Shown one piece after another: positions 23,412 through 32,571 of a stretch of 64,000 bases of DNA. Origin of the DNA: ARS1285 sp041656875 (GTDB lineage Archaea > Nanobdellota > Nanobdellia > Pacearchaeales > GW2011-AR1). The stretch's first letter is position 1, and each line of letters begins with the position of its first letter. Below the pieces are notes generated by a model, which was not told where the DNA came from, did not search any database, and was given only the letters and a program-made list of their open reading frames with translations. Both the position numbers and the translations under genes were made by a program. The stretch is from contig JBBACR010000002.1 of assembly GCA_041656875.1 (NCBI GenBank), positions 32,169 through 96,168 of the forward strand, written 5' to 3'.

Positions 23412-24974
23412 ATGAAGAAAAACAATAATCCTTTAGATGATTCTTTGAAACTTATTGCAAAAACTTCAATAATAGTTTTTATTGGGTTAGTTATGTCTAA
23501 ATTGCTAGGTTATGCCTATAGGATAATTGTAGCAAGGTATTATGGTCCTGAAGTCTATGGTTTGTTTTCTTTAGTTACAATGGTCCTAGGAATAATTCTG
23601 GCTGTTTCTTCACTTGGGCTATTAGATGGTCTGGCAAGATTTATTCCACAATATCGTGGAAAAAAAGAAAGTAATAGAATTTCATATCTTCTAAAATTGA
23701 CTAATAAAATACTCTTAGTAACAGGTATTATTTCAGCAGTCTTATTATTTTTTCTTTCAGAATTTATTGCAGTAAATATTTTTCACGATATTGACCTAGT
23801 AAATCTTCTTAAAATTTTGAGCTTTTTTGTACCCATAGCAGTTCTTTCTAGTCCCTTTTTAAATGCTTTAAGGGGATATGAATTAATCAGCAGTTATTCT
23901 TTTGTATATAATATTCTTCAAAATCTTGTAAGAGTCTTAACTCTTGTAATCCTTGTAGTATTAGGATGTGGGGCTTCTTCCTCAGTAGTTTCTTATTGTA
24001 TCGGATTTTTAGCAGTGCTTATTACTTCCTATTTAATCTGCAAATATAAACTTCCCGAATTATTTGTTAAATCTAACTTATCTAAACAAGAGAAAACCCA
24101 AGTAAGAAAAAGTTTCTTTTCATATTCTTTTCCACTGATGTTTTTTTCAATAGCTTCTATGTTATTTTACTGGATTGATTCTTTCTTTTTAGGCTATTTT
24201 AAAGGAGCAGAATCTGTAGGATTTTATAATGCAGCAGTTCCAATAGCTCTGATGCTTTCTATGATTCCTGAACTATTTATGCAATTATTCTTTCCAATGA
24301 TAAATAGGCATTATTCAAATAAAGACTTCGAACTGATTAAACAAGTAAGTAAGCAACTCGGAAAATGGATATTTATGGTTAATCTTCCCCTTTTTATTTT
24401 AATATTTGTATTCCCGGGAGCAGCAATAAACATTTTATTTGGAAGTCCGTATCTTGTCTCTGAAAACGCATTAAGGATTTTAATATTTGGTTCATTTATA
24501 GCTTCAATCGGAACTATTTCAAATAATCTTCTTTCAATGGCAGGAAAGTCAAAACTTGTTCTTATGGACATGGTAATTGCTTGCTTAGTTAATGTAATTT
24601 TAAATTTTATATTAATCCCTATGCCCGTCATTATGAGCATAGACAACTCTTTAGGAATAAATGGGGCTGCACTTGCAACAGCACTATCTATGGTATTCTT
24701 AAATATGTTGTTCTTTTTTCAGGCAAAAAAGAGTCTCGGAATTATTCCAATAAGAATTAAAATGATAAGTATACTCTTTATAGGTCTTATTTCAGGATTT
24801 CTTTTAATGTATCTCAGAAGTATTTTTTCTTCTTCAAACATTTTTTTAATTGTAGTATTGACGATTGGTTTTTTAGGGGTTTATTCCTTTTTAGTATTAA
24901 TATCAAAATCTTTAGATTATAATGACTGGAGTATAATTTCTGCAATTTATAGAAAAATAAGAACATTTAGTTAA
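23412..24974 (+). CDS. Polysaccharide flippase, Wzx/MATE superfamily
   Basis: 520 residues and about 14 membrane helices starting at residue 15, with the typical amphipathic LGYAYRIIVARYYGPEVYGLFSL signature of O-antigen/oligosaccharide flippases. It would move lipid-linked oligosaccharide from the cytoplasmic to the outer face of the membrane, before transfer by AglB. A TTTAAATA box at 23383-23390 is about 25 bases upstream of the ATG at 23412. It is convergent with the glycosyltransferase at 24975; the two stop codons are adjacent with no gap. Confidence 0.9.
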   Translation: MKKNNNPLDDSLKLIAKTSIIVFIGLVMSKLLGYAYRIIVARYYGPEVYGLFSLVTMVLGIILAVSSLGLLDGLARFIPQYRGKKESNRISYLLKLTNKILLVTGIISAVLLFFLSEFIAVNIFHDIDLVNLLKILSFFVPIAVLSSPFLNALRGYELISSYSFVYNILQNLVRVLTLVILVVLGCGASSSVVSYCIGFLAVLITSYLICKYKLPELFVKSNLSKQEKTQVRKSFFSYSFPLMFFSIASMLFYWIDSFFLGYFKGAESVGFYNAAVPIALMLSMIPELFMQLFFPMINRHYSNKDFELIKQVSKQLGKWIFMVNLPLFILIFVFPGAAINILFGSPYLVSENALRILIFGSFIASIGTISNNLLSMAGKSKLVLMDMVIACLVNVILNFILIPMPVIMSIDNSLGINGAALATALSMVFLNMLFFFQAKKSLGIIPIRIKMISILFIGLISGFLLMYLRSIFSSSNIFLIVVLTIGFLGVYSFLVLISKSLDYNDWSIISAIYRKIRTFS

Positions 24975-25832
24975 TTATTTAAAGTTTTTCCCAAAATAAA
25001 CTTTTCTTGTTATTCCTTCAAGTGTTCCAAAATATCTTGCAGTTATAAACAATAGCATGTATGGAAAGAATATTTTCCATTCATTTAGATTACTTGCCTT
25101 TTTTATAGAGAGTAGTATTATAGAAATAGGGGAGACCAGTATCATTAAAAATGGAATAATTTTTTTAATTAGAGGCATGTTTAAAAATTTATTATTTAAA
25201 GAAGCACCAATCCATCTACTTTGCTTGTAGACTGCTTTTAGTGTTTCAGGATTTTTATGGTAACAAGTAGTGTCGCGAGCAACATAGGGTTTTATTTTTC
25301 TTTCAATAAAAAACGTTTGATCATCAGCATATCCATATTTAGGATTAAATCCTCCCATTTCTAAAAATTTCTTTTTAAGTATTGCGCGAAAAATAACTGA
25401 ATTTCCATAACCTTCTTTCTCATTTACTCTAACTTTCCCCCAACATCTACTCCAGATATTGTTGGTATTATCAATAACTTCATAATTGTGAGTAGTTCCA
25501 ATAATCTCTTTTGAACTTTCAATAGGTTTTATTAAATTTTTTAAATAATTTTTTTCAAAAGTCATGTCTGCATCAACAAATACTAGTATTTTTCCATAAG
25601 CTTTTTTTGCCCCTAAATTTCTAGATATTCCTGGACCCCTATGTTTTCCCAGTATTAACCTTACTTTTTTAAACTTTTTAACAATTTCACGAGTTTTGTC
25701 AGTTGATCCATCATCAACAATAATTATTTCAATATTTTTTTCAGATTGAATAAGCAAACTTTTTATTGCATTAGAAATATCCTCTTCTTCATTATAAGTG
25801 GGAATTATTACTGAAATTTTTATTGGCTTCAT
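24975..25832 (-). CDS. Glycosyltransferase family 2
   Basis: 285 residues. The GT-A fold is shown by SVIIPTYNEEEDISNAIKSL, IEIIIVDDGSTDKT and the metal-binding VFVDADMTFE (DxD near residue 100). GGFNPKYGYADDQTFF is the acceptor-side ED motif. Two carboxy-terminal hydrophobic segments (about 215-240 and 250-270) anchor it to the membrane. It is the last gene of a four-gene minus-strand group (GT2-GT2-methyltransferase-GT2). The donor sugar cannot be told from sequence. Confidence 0.9.
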   Translation of the reverse strand: MKPIKISVIIPTYNEEEDISNAIKSLLIQSEKNIEIIIVDDGSTDKTREIVKKFKKVRLILGKHRGPGISRNLGAKKAYGKILVFVDADMTFEKNYLKNLIKPIESSKEIIGTTHNYEVIDNTNNIWSRCWGKVRVNEKEGYGNSVIFRAILKKKFLEMGGFNPKYGYADDQTFFIERKIKPYVARDTTCYHKNPETLKAVYKQSRWIGASLNNKFLNMPLIKKIIPFLMILVSPISIILLSIKKASNLNEWKIFFPYMLLFITARYFGTLEGITRKVYFGKNFK

Positions 25833-25882
25833 TTTACAAAACTTTACCTCTTAACGAGTAATTGAAATTTTATTTATAATTT

Positions 25883-26410
25883 TCATTTTATAGCTTCAAG
25901 AGACACTTCTAGAAATTGTGCCGGAACTAAATGAGATATGAATAATGCCCATGCTTTTTGAGTAAATCTAGTCGAGTTAACAATCCATTGTATAGGTTGA
26001 AGTCCTCTTTGAAACATTATTTTTCTAGACTTTATTTTAAATCTAGCCTTAGTGTAATAGTTAAGTTCATCTTCAGGTCTAAAATAGTTAAATGTAAAAA
26101 AAGTATAAACTGACTTGTGCGTTGGATCGCAAAAGCTCCATACACTTGGAAATATTGGAACAATTATCATTGTTTCACTACCATTTTTAGAAATTCTCCA
26201 TATTTCTTCCATAGGTTTTATAATATCTTCTAAATGTTCCAGAACATTATCACAATAAATATACTCAAAAGTATTGTCTTTAAATGGCCAAGGATATTTT
26301 TCTAGGTTATGGACAACATCCACTCCAGGAAGTTTGACAATGTCTAAATTAACAAAATCTTCTTTTATGTCTTTACCGCACCCAATTGTAAGTTTTTTAG
26401 ACTGTTTCAT
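25883..26410 (-). CDS. SAM-dependent methyltransferase, type 11
   Basis: 175 residues with a class I methyltransferase core: motif I LTIGCGKDIKEDFVNLD (8-24), then FEYIYCDNVLEHLED and a late PTHKSVYTFFTFNYF segment. It overlaps the upstream glycosyltransferase by 14 bases. A close paralogue is encoded at 33467, also beside glycosyltransferases. It probably methylates a sugar of the glycan or its lipid carrier. The exact acceptor is unknown. Confidence 0.85.
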   Translation of the reverse strand: MKQSKKLTIGCGKDIKEDFVNLDIVKLPGVDVVHNLEKYPWPFKDNTFEYIYCDNVLEHLEDIIKPMEEIWRISKNGSETMIIVPIFPSVWSFCDPTHKSVYTFFTFNYFRPEDELNYYTKARFKIKSRKIMFQRGLQPIQWIVNSTRFTQKAWALFISHLVPAQFLEVSLEAIK

Positions 26411-27347
26411 TTTCGAGATAAGAATAATCCCCTATTTTAACATTTTGGTAGTTCTTAATTGCTAAAACTAATGAGTTAAAAAAGTAAAAAGTCCTTATAA
26501 TTACAGTTTTATGAAAATAAAAATTTGAAATTTCCTTGCTTCTAAATGGATCTTTTCTGGTTAGAAATATTCTTACAAACTGATTAAAAACCATTTTCAT
26601 TGCTTTTGGAAATTTCTCATGTCTAAAAGAAAAAAGTATCATTCCATAAGACTGGTGTTTATATATAAAATCCTTGGAAGAAGATTTATAAGAAAAACTT
26701 CCAACATGGACTGATTTGGAAAGTCCTGTATAAACTATCTTAAATCCTTTTTCTTTTGCCCTAAAACAATAATCTATATCATCTGGACCATAGAAATAGT
26801 TTTCATCAGTTCCCCCTATTATTTCAAGAACACTTCTTTTTATTAGAATATTAGCTCCGCCAACAGCACTAACTTCCCTTACAAAATTATACTGCCCATT
26901 ATCTTTTTCATTATATTCCTTAGGTTGTCTATCCCAAAAAAGTTGTTGAACTCTTCCATCTGGAAAAACTAATTTGTTTCCACATATACCTCTTTTCTCC
27001 TCTTTTTCAAGTTCCTTAACCATTAAACTAAGCCAATCCTGTTGAACTGTTACAATATCATTATTCATATTGCAAACATAGTCTGGATTAAATCTTTTTA
27101 TAACAAATTGGTAAAGAAGATTACTCCCTCCTGTAAATCCTAGGTTTTCTTTTCCTTTTAATAAAAAAACTTCCTTAAATTTTTTAATCGTTTTAATTGA
27201 ATCATCACTTGAACCATTATCCAACACTACAACTTTATAATTAGGATATTTTGTTTTTTTAAGACTCTTTAGACAATTATTGATTTTTTCACCACCATTC
27301 CAGTTGACAATGACAATACAAACAAGGGGTTGATTTTTCTTTTTCAT
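26397..27347 (-). CDS. Glycosyltransferase family 2 (WbbL/rhamnosyltransferase-like)
   Basis: 316 residues. VCIVIVNWNGGEKINNCLKSL and VVVLDNGSSDDS start the GT-A fold; YVCNMNNDIVTVQQDWL carries the DxD-equivalent (NND), and ENYFYGPDDIDYCFRAKEKG is the ED catalytic motif. This subgroup often transfers deoxy-sugars such as rhamnose, which fits the dTDP-rhamnose genes nearby; that is inference. A weak membrane-associating region is at about 240-290. It overlaps the gene at 27344 by four bases. Confidence 0.9.
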   Translation of the reverse strand: MKKKNQPLVCIVIVNWNGGEKINNCLKSLKKTKYPNYKVVVLDNGSSDDSIKTIKKFKEVFLLKGKENLGFTGGSNLLYQFVIKRFNPDYVCNMNNDIVTVQQDWLSLMVKELEKEEKRGICGNKLVFPDGRVQQLFWDRQPKEYNEKDNGQYNFVREVSAVGGANILIKRSVLEIIGGTDENYFYGPDDIDYCFRAKEKGFKIVYTGLSKSVHVGSFSYKSSSKDFIYKHQSYGMILFSFRHEKFPKAMKMVFNQFVRIFLTRKDPFRSKEISNFYFHKTVIIRTFYFFNSLVLAIKNYQNVKIGDYSYLENETV

Positions 27348-28015
27348 TTTTTAAAGTCCTGTTTCCTCTTAAAAAAACCTCTCCAAAACCAATAGAAATA
27401 TTTAGGATTAAAAACATTTGCTTTGATTATTGGCTTCCACCAGCCAGATAGTTTAACTCCATAAATTCTAAACAAGCAGCCCCAAGTATTTGCATTTTGC
27501 AGTCTTTTATATCCTTTTGCCTTAAGATATCCTGGATGATAATGTTCTACTACGCTATGAGGGTAGGCAATCTCTCCAACTTTTTTAAGTTTCATATACA
27601 AATCCATATCTTCTCCACTATTTAGAAAAGTAGATTCATCAAAATATCCTACTTTTTCAAGCATGTCTTTTTTATATGCACAGCCCTTTTCATCAAGTAG
27701 GGGCGTATATTTTTCTTTGTTTTCAAAGTCCATAACATCTGAAGCACAAGCAACTATTTTTGGATATTCTAATGGCTTGACTAGTGTAGAAAGCCAACTA
27801 TTTGAAATAGGAATACAATCTTGGTGAAGAGTTACAATAATATCATATTTAGCTTTTTTAATCCCCTGATTCATTGATTTTGCAAGCCCCCATCCTTCAT
27901 TAATTTGGATAACCTGTATTTTGCCTTTGTAACTCTGGTTCTTTACAGCGTTATTCACCCTTTTCAAAATCTCCTTATTTGGGTTATACATGGGAATTAT
28001 AATTGAAACATTCAT
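27344..28015 (-). CDS. Glycosyltransferase family 2
   Basis: 223 residues, a compact GT2 with SIIIPMYNPNKEILKRVNNAV at the start, IIVTLHQDCIPIS (the metal-binding HQDC at about 65-68) and FLNSGEDMDLYMKLKKVG (ED motif). It has no membrane anchor; the carboxy end is basic (WRGFFKRKQDFKK). It is the first gene of the minus-strand group and diverges from the GT4 gene at 28066 across a 50-bp promoter region. Confidence 0.88.
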   Translation of the reverse strand: MNVSIIIPMYNPNKEILKRVNNAVKNQSYKGKIQVIQINEGWGLAKSMNQGIKKAKYDIIVTLHQDCIPISNSWLSTLVKPLEYPKIVACASDVMDFENKEKYTPLLDEKGCAYKKDMLEKVGYFDESTFLNSGEDMDLYMKLKKVGEIAYPHSVVEHYHPGYLKAKGYKRLQNANTWGCLFRIYGVKLSGWWKPIIKANVFNPKYFYWFWRGFFKRKQDFKK

Positions 28016-28065
28016 AGATTAGAAATAGAGATATCATTTAAATATCTTAGTTTTATTAGATTTAT
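28016..28065. promoter_or_regulatory. Divergent promoter between two glycosyltransferase operons
   Basis: Fifty bases separate two start codons on opposite strands. TTTAAATATCTTAG (about 28035-28048) offers a TATA-like core for each direction at about 20-30 bases from each ATG. The two operons are thus probably co-regulated and their messages leaderless or nearly so. Confidence 0.5.
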
Positions 28066-29211
28066 ATGTCAAATCCACATCTAAAAATAATTGAGATCTG
28101 TCCTTTCTCAAAAGGAATCTGCGGAGTCTGGGCAAGGGTTATTTCGGAAAGTAATGAATTTACCAGACTAGGTAACCAGGTTACTGTAATTTCTTCAGAT
28201 ATAATTAAAGGAACTAATGAAAAAGCAATATCCCAAGAAGATATTGATAATATTTGTATTAAAAGATTTAAATCCAAAGGGCTATCCATTTCTAAAAATG
28301 TTAATTCATTTAACTATGAAAGTGAACTTCAAAACTTAATACACAAAAATCAAGTAGATATTGTAATAACTCATCTTTTGCATCCTCATTCATTTAATGC
28401 TTTAAGAATTTGTTTAAAAAATAAGATTCCATGTTATTTAGTAACTCATGCCCCATTTAATGTAAAAAGAAAGTTTCCATTAAATTTTGCAACATCTTTT
28501 TATAATAAATTTAAAGTAAAACCCCTTTTAAACAAATTTACAAAAGTGATTGCAATAACTAAATGGGAATATCCTTATTTAAAAAGACTAGGCCTAAAAG
28601 AAAATAAAATTGTTTATATCCCAAACGGACTCCCTGAAGAATTTTTTTCAGAAAAAATAAACCATTCTGTTAAGGGAAAAGATGTATTATTTCTTGGAAG
28701 AATTGCACCTGTAAAAAATTTAGAAACTTTTGTTTATACTGCAAAACTTCTACCTCACCTGCATTTTGCAATAGTGGGCAGCTTTGAAAAAGAATACTTA
28801 GATAAATTAGACAAAATTATAAAAAAGAATAATCTCAAAAATATTAGGATTTTACCTCCTGTGTATAATCTAAAACAAAAAATAAAACTAATTGATTCCT
28901 ATAAACTATTCGTCTTACCGAGTAATAGGGAAGCAATGCCTCAGGTCCTCTTGGAAGCAATGGCTAGACAGAAAATAGTTATTTCCTCAAATACAGACGG
29001 TGGAAGAGAAATAATTAAAAACCAAAATAACGGGTTATTATTTGAGATTGGAGACTCTGGCCAACTTGCAGATTTAATAAAGAGTAGTCTTTCAGAAAAG
29101 AATATCCAAAAACAAGCAAGAGAAGATTCAAAAAAATACTCCTGGAGAAAGTTAATTAAAGTATATCTCTCCTTATTTAAAAATGATATCAATAATAATA
29201 ACTGCCTATAA
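28066..29211 (+). CDS. Glycosyltransferase family 4
   Basis: 381 residues, GT-B fold. The amino domain begins IIEICPFSKGICGVWARVI. The carboxy domain has VLFLGRIAPVKNLETF (about 205-220), the IRILPPV strand and the EX7E-type motif REAMPQVLLEAM (about 287-298). Retaining transfer from a nucleotide sugar (UDP- or GDP-linked) is expected. Its last 29 bases overlap the next glycosyltransferase gene, so the two are coupled. Confidence 0.92.
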   Translation: MSNPHLKIIEICPFSKGICGVWARVISESNEFTRLGNQVTVISSDIIKGTNEKAISQEDIDNICIKRFKSKGLSISKNVNSFNYESELQNLIHKNQVDIVITHLLHPHSFNALRICLKNKIPCYLVTHAPFNVKRKFPLNFATSFYNKFKVKPLLNKFTKVIAITKWEYPYLKRLGLKENKIVYIPNGLPEEFFSEKINHSVKGKDVLFLGRIAPVKNLETFVYTAKLLPHLHFAIVGSFEKEYLDKLDKIIKKNNLKNIRILPPVYNLKQKIKLIDSYKLFVLPSNREAMPQVLLEAMARQKIVISSNTDGGREIIKNQNNGLLFEIGDSGQLADLIKSSLSEKNIQKQAREDSKKYSWRKLIKVYLSLFKNDINNNNCL

Positions 29212-30058
29212 AGAGCCAAGCACAATTGGAAAAGCAATAGAACAAATTTTAAAAAACAACCTGACAAATTATGAAATTCTCGTAACTGCTCCTGATAATG
29301 AAACCCTTAATGTTGCAAAGATTTATTCAAAAAGATACAAGTTTGTAAGAACTTTAAAAGATGAAGGAAAAGGTAAGCCTGCTGCTTTAAATCTTGCAGT
29401 AAGTAATGCAAAAGGCAATATCCTAATCTTAACTGATGGGGATGTTTATGTTGGAGGAGACTCATTAAGTTTTTTGATTAAACCTTTTGAAAATCCCAAA
29501 ATAGGTGCAGTTTCAGGTAACCCGGTTTCATTAAATTCAAGAAAGAATAGACTTGGTTTTTGGGCTTATGTTCTAACTAGTATTGCAAGCAAAAGAAGGT
29601 TAACCGCCTTAAAATTAAAAAGAAGATTTTTTTGTTCAGGATATTTATTTGCTATTAAGAAATCTTTGTTTCCAAAGCTTCCAGAAGAACTATTATCTGA
29701 AGATGGTTTTATTTCAAATAATGTATATAAAAAAGGATATAGTCTAAGTTATTCAGAAAAGTCAAAAGTTTATGTAAAATATCCCACAACATTTGATGAC
29801 TGGGTTATTCAAAAAAAGAGAAGTGCAGGCGGTTACAATCAAATAAGAAAAATGACCAATGTAGAAATGAGGTCCTTTAGAAAAGAATCTCTTGGAGGAT
29901 TTTCACTTTTAAGATATGTTTCAAACCCCTTAGAATTTTTCTGGTTAATCGAGTTATTTTTAGCAAGAGTTTACCTTTGGTTAGTTATCTATAGGGATAT
30001 AAATATAAATAAGAAATCTCATAAAGAAATATGGAAAAGAGTAGAAACTACCAAATAA
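29183..30058 (+). CDS. Glycosyltransferase family 2, membrane-associated
   Basis: 291 residues. ISIIITAYKEPSTIGKAIEQIL starts the fold, KGNILILTDGDVYVGGDSL holds the metal-binding DGD (about 91-93), and LLSEDGFISNNVYKKG the ED motif. The QKKRSAGGYNQIRK element resembles the QxxRW motif of processive and polyprenyl-linked GT2 enzymes. A hydrophobic segment near 255-275 associates it with the membrane. It overlaps the GT4 gene by 29 bases. Confidence 0.9.
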   Translation: MISIIITAYKEPSTIGKAIEQILKNNLTNYEILVTAPDNETLNVAKIYSKRYKFVRTLKDEGKGKPAALNLAVSNAKGNILILTDGDVYVGGDSLSFLIKPFENPKIGAVSGNPVSLNSRKNRLGFWAYVLTSIASKRRLTALKLKRRFFCSGYLFAIKKSLFPKLPEELLSEDGFISNNVYKKGYSLSYSEKSKVYVKYPTTFDDWVIQKKRSAGGYNQIRKMTNVEMRSFRKESLGGFSLLRYVSNPLEFFWLIELFLARVYLWLVIYRDININKKSHKEIWKRVETTK

Positions 30059-30072
30059 TTTTATAAAATCTA

Positions 30073-31647
30073 ATGGAAAATTCAGAAGAAACAATTAAAA
30101 AAAGAAAAGATAAAATAAAAGGATGGTTTAAAAATCCTTATAATTTGACTTTTTTTGCAATAATCTTATTTGCAATAGCAATTCGATTTTATTATTTTTG
30201 GTTGACTAAAAATCAACCTATTTGGTGGGATGAATCTGAGTATATGTCCCAGGCAAAAGCAATAGCCGGGCTTCTTCAATATGATACTTCTTCAATTCGT
30301 TCTCCAATATTTCCTGCATTTATGTCTATTTTTTTCTTTTTAGGAATTACTAGCGAGCCTATTATGAGATTTTTAGCATTATTTATTCCATCTGTTCTAG
30401 TTATTGTTCTAACTTACTTTATGATTAAAGAAATGTATCTGGATAAGAGGATAGCTTTAATTTCTACAATCTTAGTTAGTGTTTTATGGGAGCATTTATT
30501 TTATAGTAATCGTTTTCATACCGAAAATTTTGCTTTAATCTTTCAGTTTTTAGCATTATTTATTTTATTTAGATGTTATATTAAAAGTAAAGACTTTTAT
30601 TTTATAAATCATAAATATTCCCTTATTTGGATTTTATTATTTTCGATTGTCTCTATGGCATTTAGGCCAGGAAATGTAATGTTTATTCCGGCCTTGTTAT
30701 TACTTGTTGTTTTGTTAAATAAAGATAAACTCCTTACAAAATCAAGTCTAATCATTATTGGTCTTCTTATTGTTGCGATAATCAGCGCATTTATCTTTAC
30801 AAGTATTCCTCAAAATTTTTTAAGTACTTATACTCATTTTTCAGACCCTATTGGCTGGAATTCATTTAATGTATTTTATGGTTTTTATGAATCTCCTATT
30901 TCATATATACCTTCTTTGCTTTTTTATGGGTTTTTAATAGGGCTCGCGATGATTTTTTTTAGAACTGTTTTAGTTCTAGACAATATAAAAACATTTAAGG
31001 TAGATTCTGAAAACCTTGAATTTAAATCAGATTTATTTAACCTTCTTTTGCTTTTTTCAACCCTCTTCGTATTTGTGTTCATTATGCGTGCAAATAGCTT
31101 TGAATATCGTTGGTTTTTCCCACTACTTCCTGCAATGCTTGCTTTTACAGGAAAAGGGATAATTGAATTTTCAGAATATATTGGGAGTTTTATAAAATCA
31201 AAATATTTTGTTAGTGCACTAATAATTTTAATTGTAATACTTGGAGCTTACAGTCAAATGATTCATGCAGACCAGATAATAAAATTTAAAGTTGATTCTT
31301 ATTCGCAAGTAAGGGATGCTGCTCTTTGGATAAAAGATAATTATCCCAAGAATACTCAAGTTCTTTCAATATCTTATCCCCAAACTGTTTATTATTCAGA
31401 AAGAAACGTTAGTACTTATTCATCGATTAAAAACTCTTCAGAGTTCAATAATTATCTTGCTTCAAATAAACCAGCGATTTTAGAGGTCTCAATATTTGAA
31501 TCTCATCCAGAGTGGCTAAACTCTTGGATTAATGATAACAAAGATAAGTTAACTCCAATAAATGCTTATTTTGCAGATAAAGAACAAACTCAACCGGTAT
31601 TAGTTCTTTATAGGCTTGGATATAATAATACTTCTAGCAGTGCTTAA
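30073..31647 (+). CDS. GT-C glycosyltransferase, PMT/ArnT-like
   Basis: 524 residues with about 11-12 membrane helices. The first extracytoplasmic loop has WWDESEYMSQAKAIAG (about 52-67), the DE motif of GT39/GT83 enzymes that use polyprenyl-phosphate sugars. It probably adds a sugar from a dolichyl-phosphate donor to the flipped glycan outside the cell, using a donor from the DPG-synthase-like enzyme at 33984. Its last 48 bases overlap the 3' end of the opposite-strand glycosyltransferase at 31600. Confidence 0.88.
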   Translation: MENSEETIKKRKDKIKGWFKNPYNLTFFAIILFAIAIRFYYFWLTKNQPIWWDESEYMSQAKAIAGLLQYDTSSIRSPIFPAFMSIFFFLGITSEPIMRFLALFIPSVLVIVLTYFMIKEMYLDKRIALISTILVSVLWEHLFYSNRFHTENFALIFQFLALFILFRCYIKSKDFYFINHKYSLIWILLFSIVSMAFRPGNVMFIPALLLLVVLLNKDKLLTKSSLIIIGLLIVAIISAFIFTSIPQNFLSTYTHFSDPIGWNSFNVFYGFYESPISYIPSLLFYGFLIGLAMIFFRTVLVLDNIKTFKVDSENLEFKSDLFNLLLLFSTLFVFVFIMRANSFEYRWFFPLLPAMLAFTGKGIIEFSEYIGSFIKSKYFVSALIILIVILGAYSQMIHADQIIKFKVDSYSQVRDAALWIKDNYPKNTQVLSISYPQTVYYSERNVSTYSSIKNSSEFNNYLASNKPAILEVSIFESHPEWLNSWINDNKDKLTPINAYFADKEQTQPVLVLYRLGYNNTSSSA

Positions 31648-32571
31648 AAAATAAGCAAAAGTATTCATAAATGCAATAAATGGAAACATAAATGCCACGA
31701 AGTCTCTACTTTTATTGTAGAGTTTGATAGAATAATAAAAATTAGGCAAAATTAATAAATTAAAAATAATTGTTTTAAAAAAGGTAATCTTCTCAAGATG
31801 AGTGTTTGGAAAATAATTAAATGTTTTTTGCTTTTTGTCCTTAAAATAAACCTTGCCCCATCTAAACTTTTTTTTGATTAGTTTTAAAAAACTTTCTTCT
31901 GAATAATGGGTTGTTGAATCTATAACTATTAATAGCTTGTTTTTCCCCACTTTAACAAGGTCTTTTATAATTATTACATCTTGGCTGTATCCACCTATTT
32001 TTTTCAAATCATTTTTTTTATAAAAAAAACAATTTCCTCCTGTAAGCTGGGTATTATCAAGTTCAATATTTATCCCATCTAAATCATTATTTATAGAATA
32101 ATCGTTTATATTCCTCAAAAAATCTATTGAACGATATGAAAAAAAAGAATCTGTTCCAATCAGTGAGATATATCTAGTAACTGGTTTTGATAAGGCCTCA
32201 TGCTTGAGCCCACCAAGAATGCCCACTACATTTTTTTCTTGTTTAAATGTTTTAATAATTATGTTTAGTAAGTCTTTTCTTTGAAGTTCATTATCCTGGT
32301 CAATAAATCCAATAATTTCTCCCCTGCATTTTTTAAATCCTAACCATTTTCCATTTCCTACTCCTTCTGGAAGGCGATTCTTATTATTTATAATCTTTAT
32401 CCTTTTGTCTGAATAATTTTTTATAATCTCAAGGGTCTTGTCTTTGCTTCCGCCATCAACACATAAAATTTCAAAGTTCTTACATTCTTGATTTAAAATA
32501 GAATCAATGCATCTTGAAATTATTTTCTCCCCATTATAGGTGCATATAACTATAGAAATTTTAGGGTTCAT
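31600..32571 (-). CDS. Glycosyltransferase family 2
   Basis: 323 residues. SIVICTYNGEKIISRCIDSIL and EILCVDGGSKDKT start the fold, IIGFIDQDNELQRKDLL has the metal-binding motif, and LTGGNCFFYKKNDLKKIGGY the acceptor segment. The carboxy end has one or two hydrophobic helices (about 268-305). It overlaps the upstream GT2 at 32568 by four bases and the convergent GT-C gene by 48 bases. Confidence 0.9.
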   Translation of the reverse strand: MNPKISIVICTYNGEKIISRCIDSILNQECKNFEILCVDGGSKDKTLEIIKNYSDKRIKIINNKNRLPEGVGNGKWLGFKKCRGEIIGFIDQDNELQRKDLLNIIIKTFKQEKNVVGILGGLKHEALSKPVTRYISLIGTDSFFSYRSIDFLRNINDYSINNDLDGINIELDNTQLTGGNCFFYKKNDLKKIGGYSQDVIIIKDLVKVGKNKLLIVIDSTTHYSEESFLKLIKKKFRWGKVYFKDKKQKTFNYFPNTHLEKITFFKTIIFNLLILPNFYYSIKLYNKSRDFVAFMFPFIAFMNTFAYFLSTARSIIISKPIKN

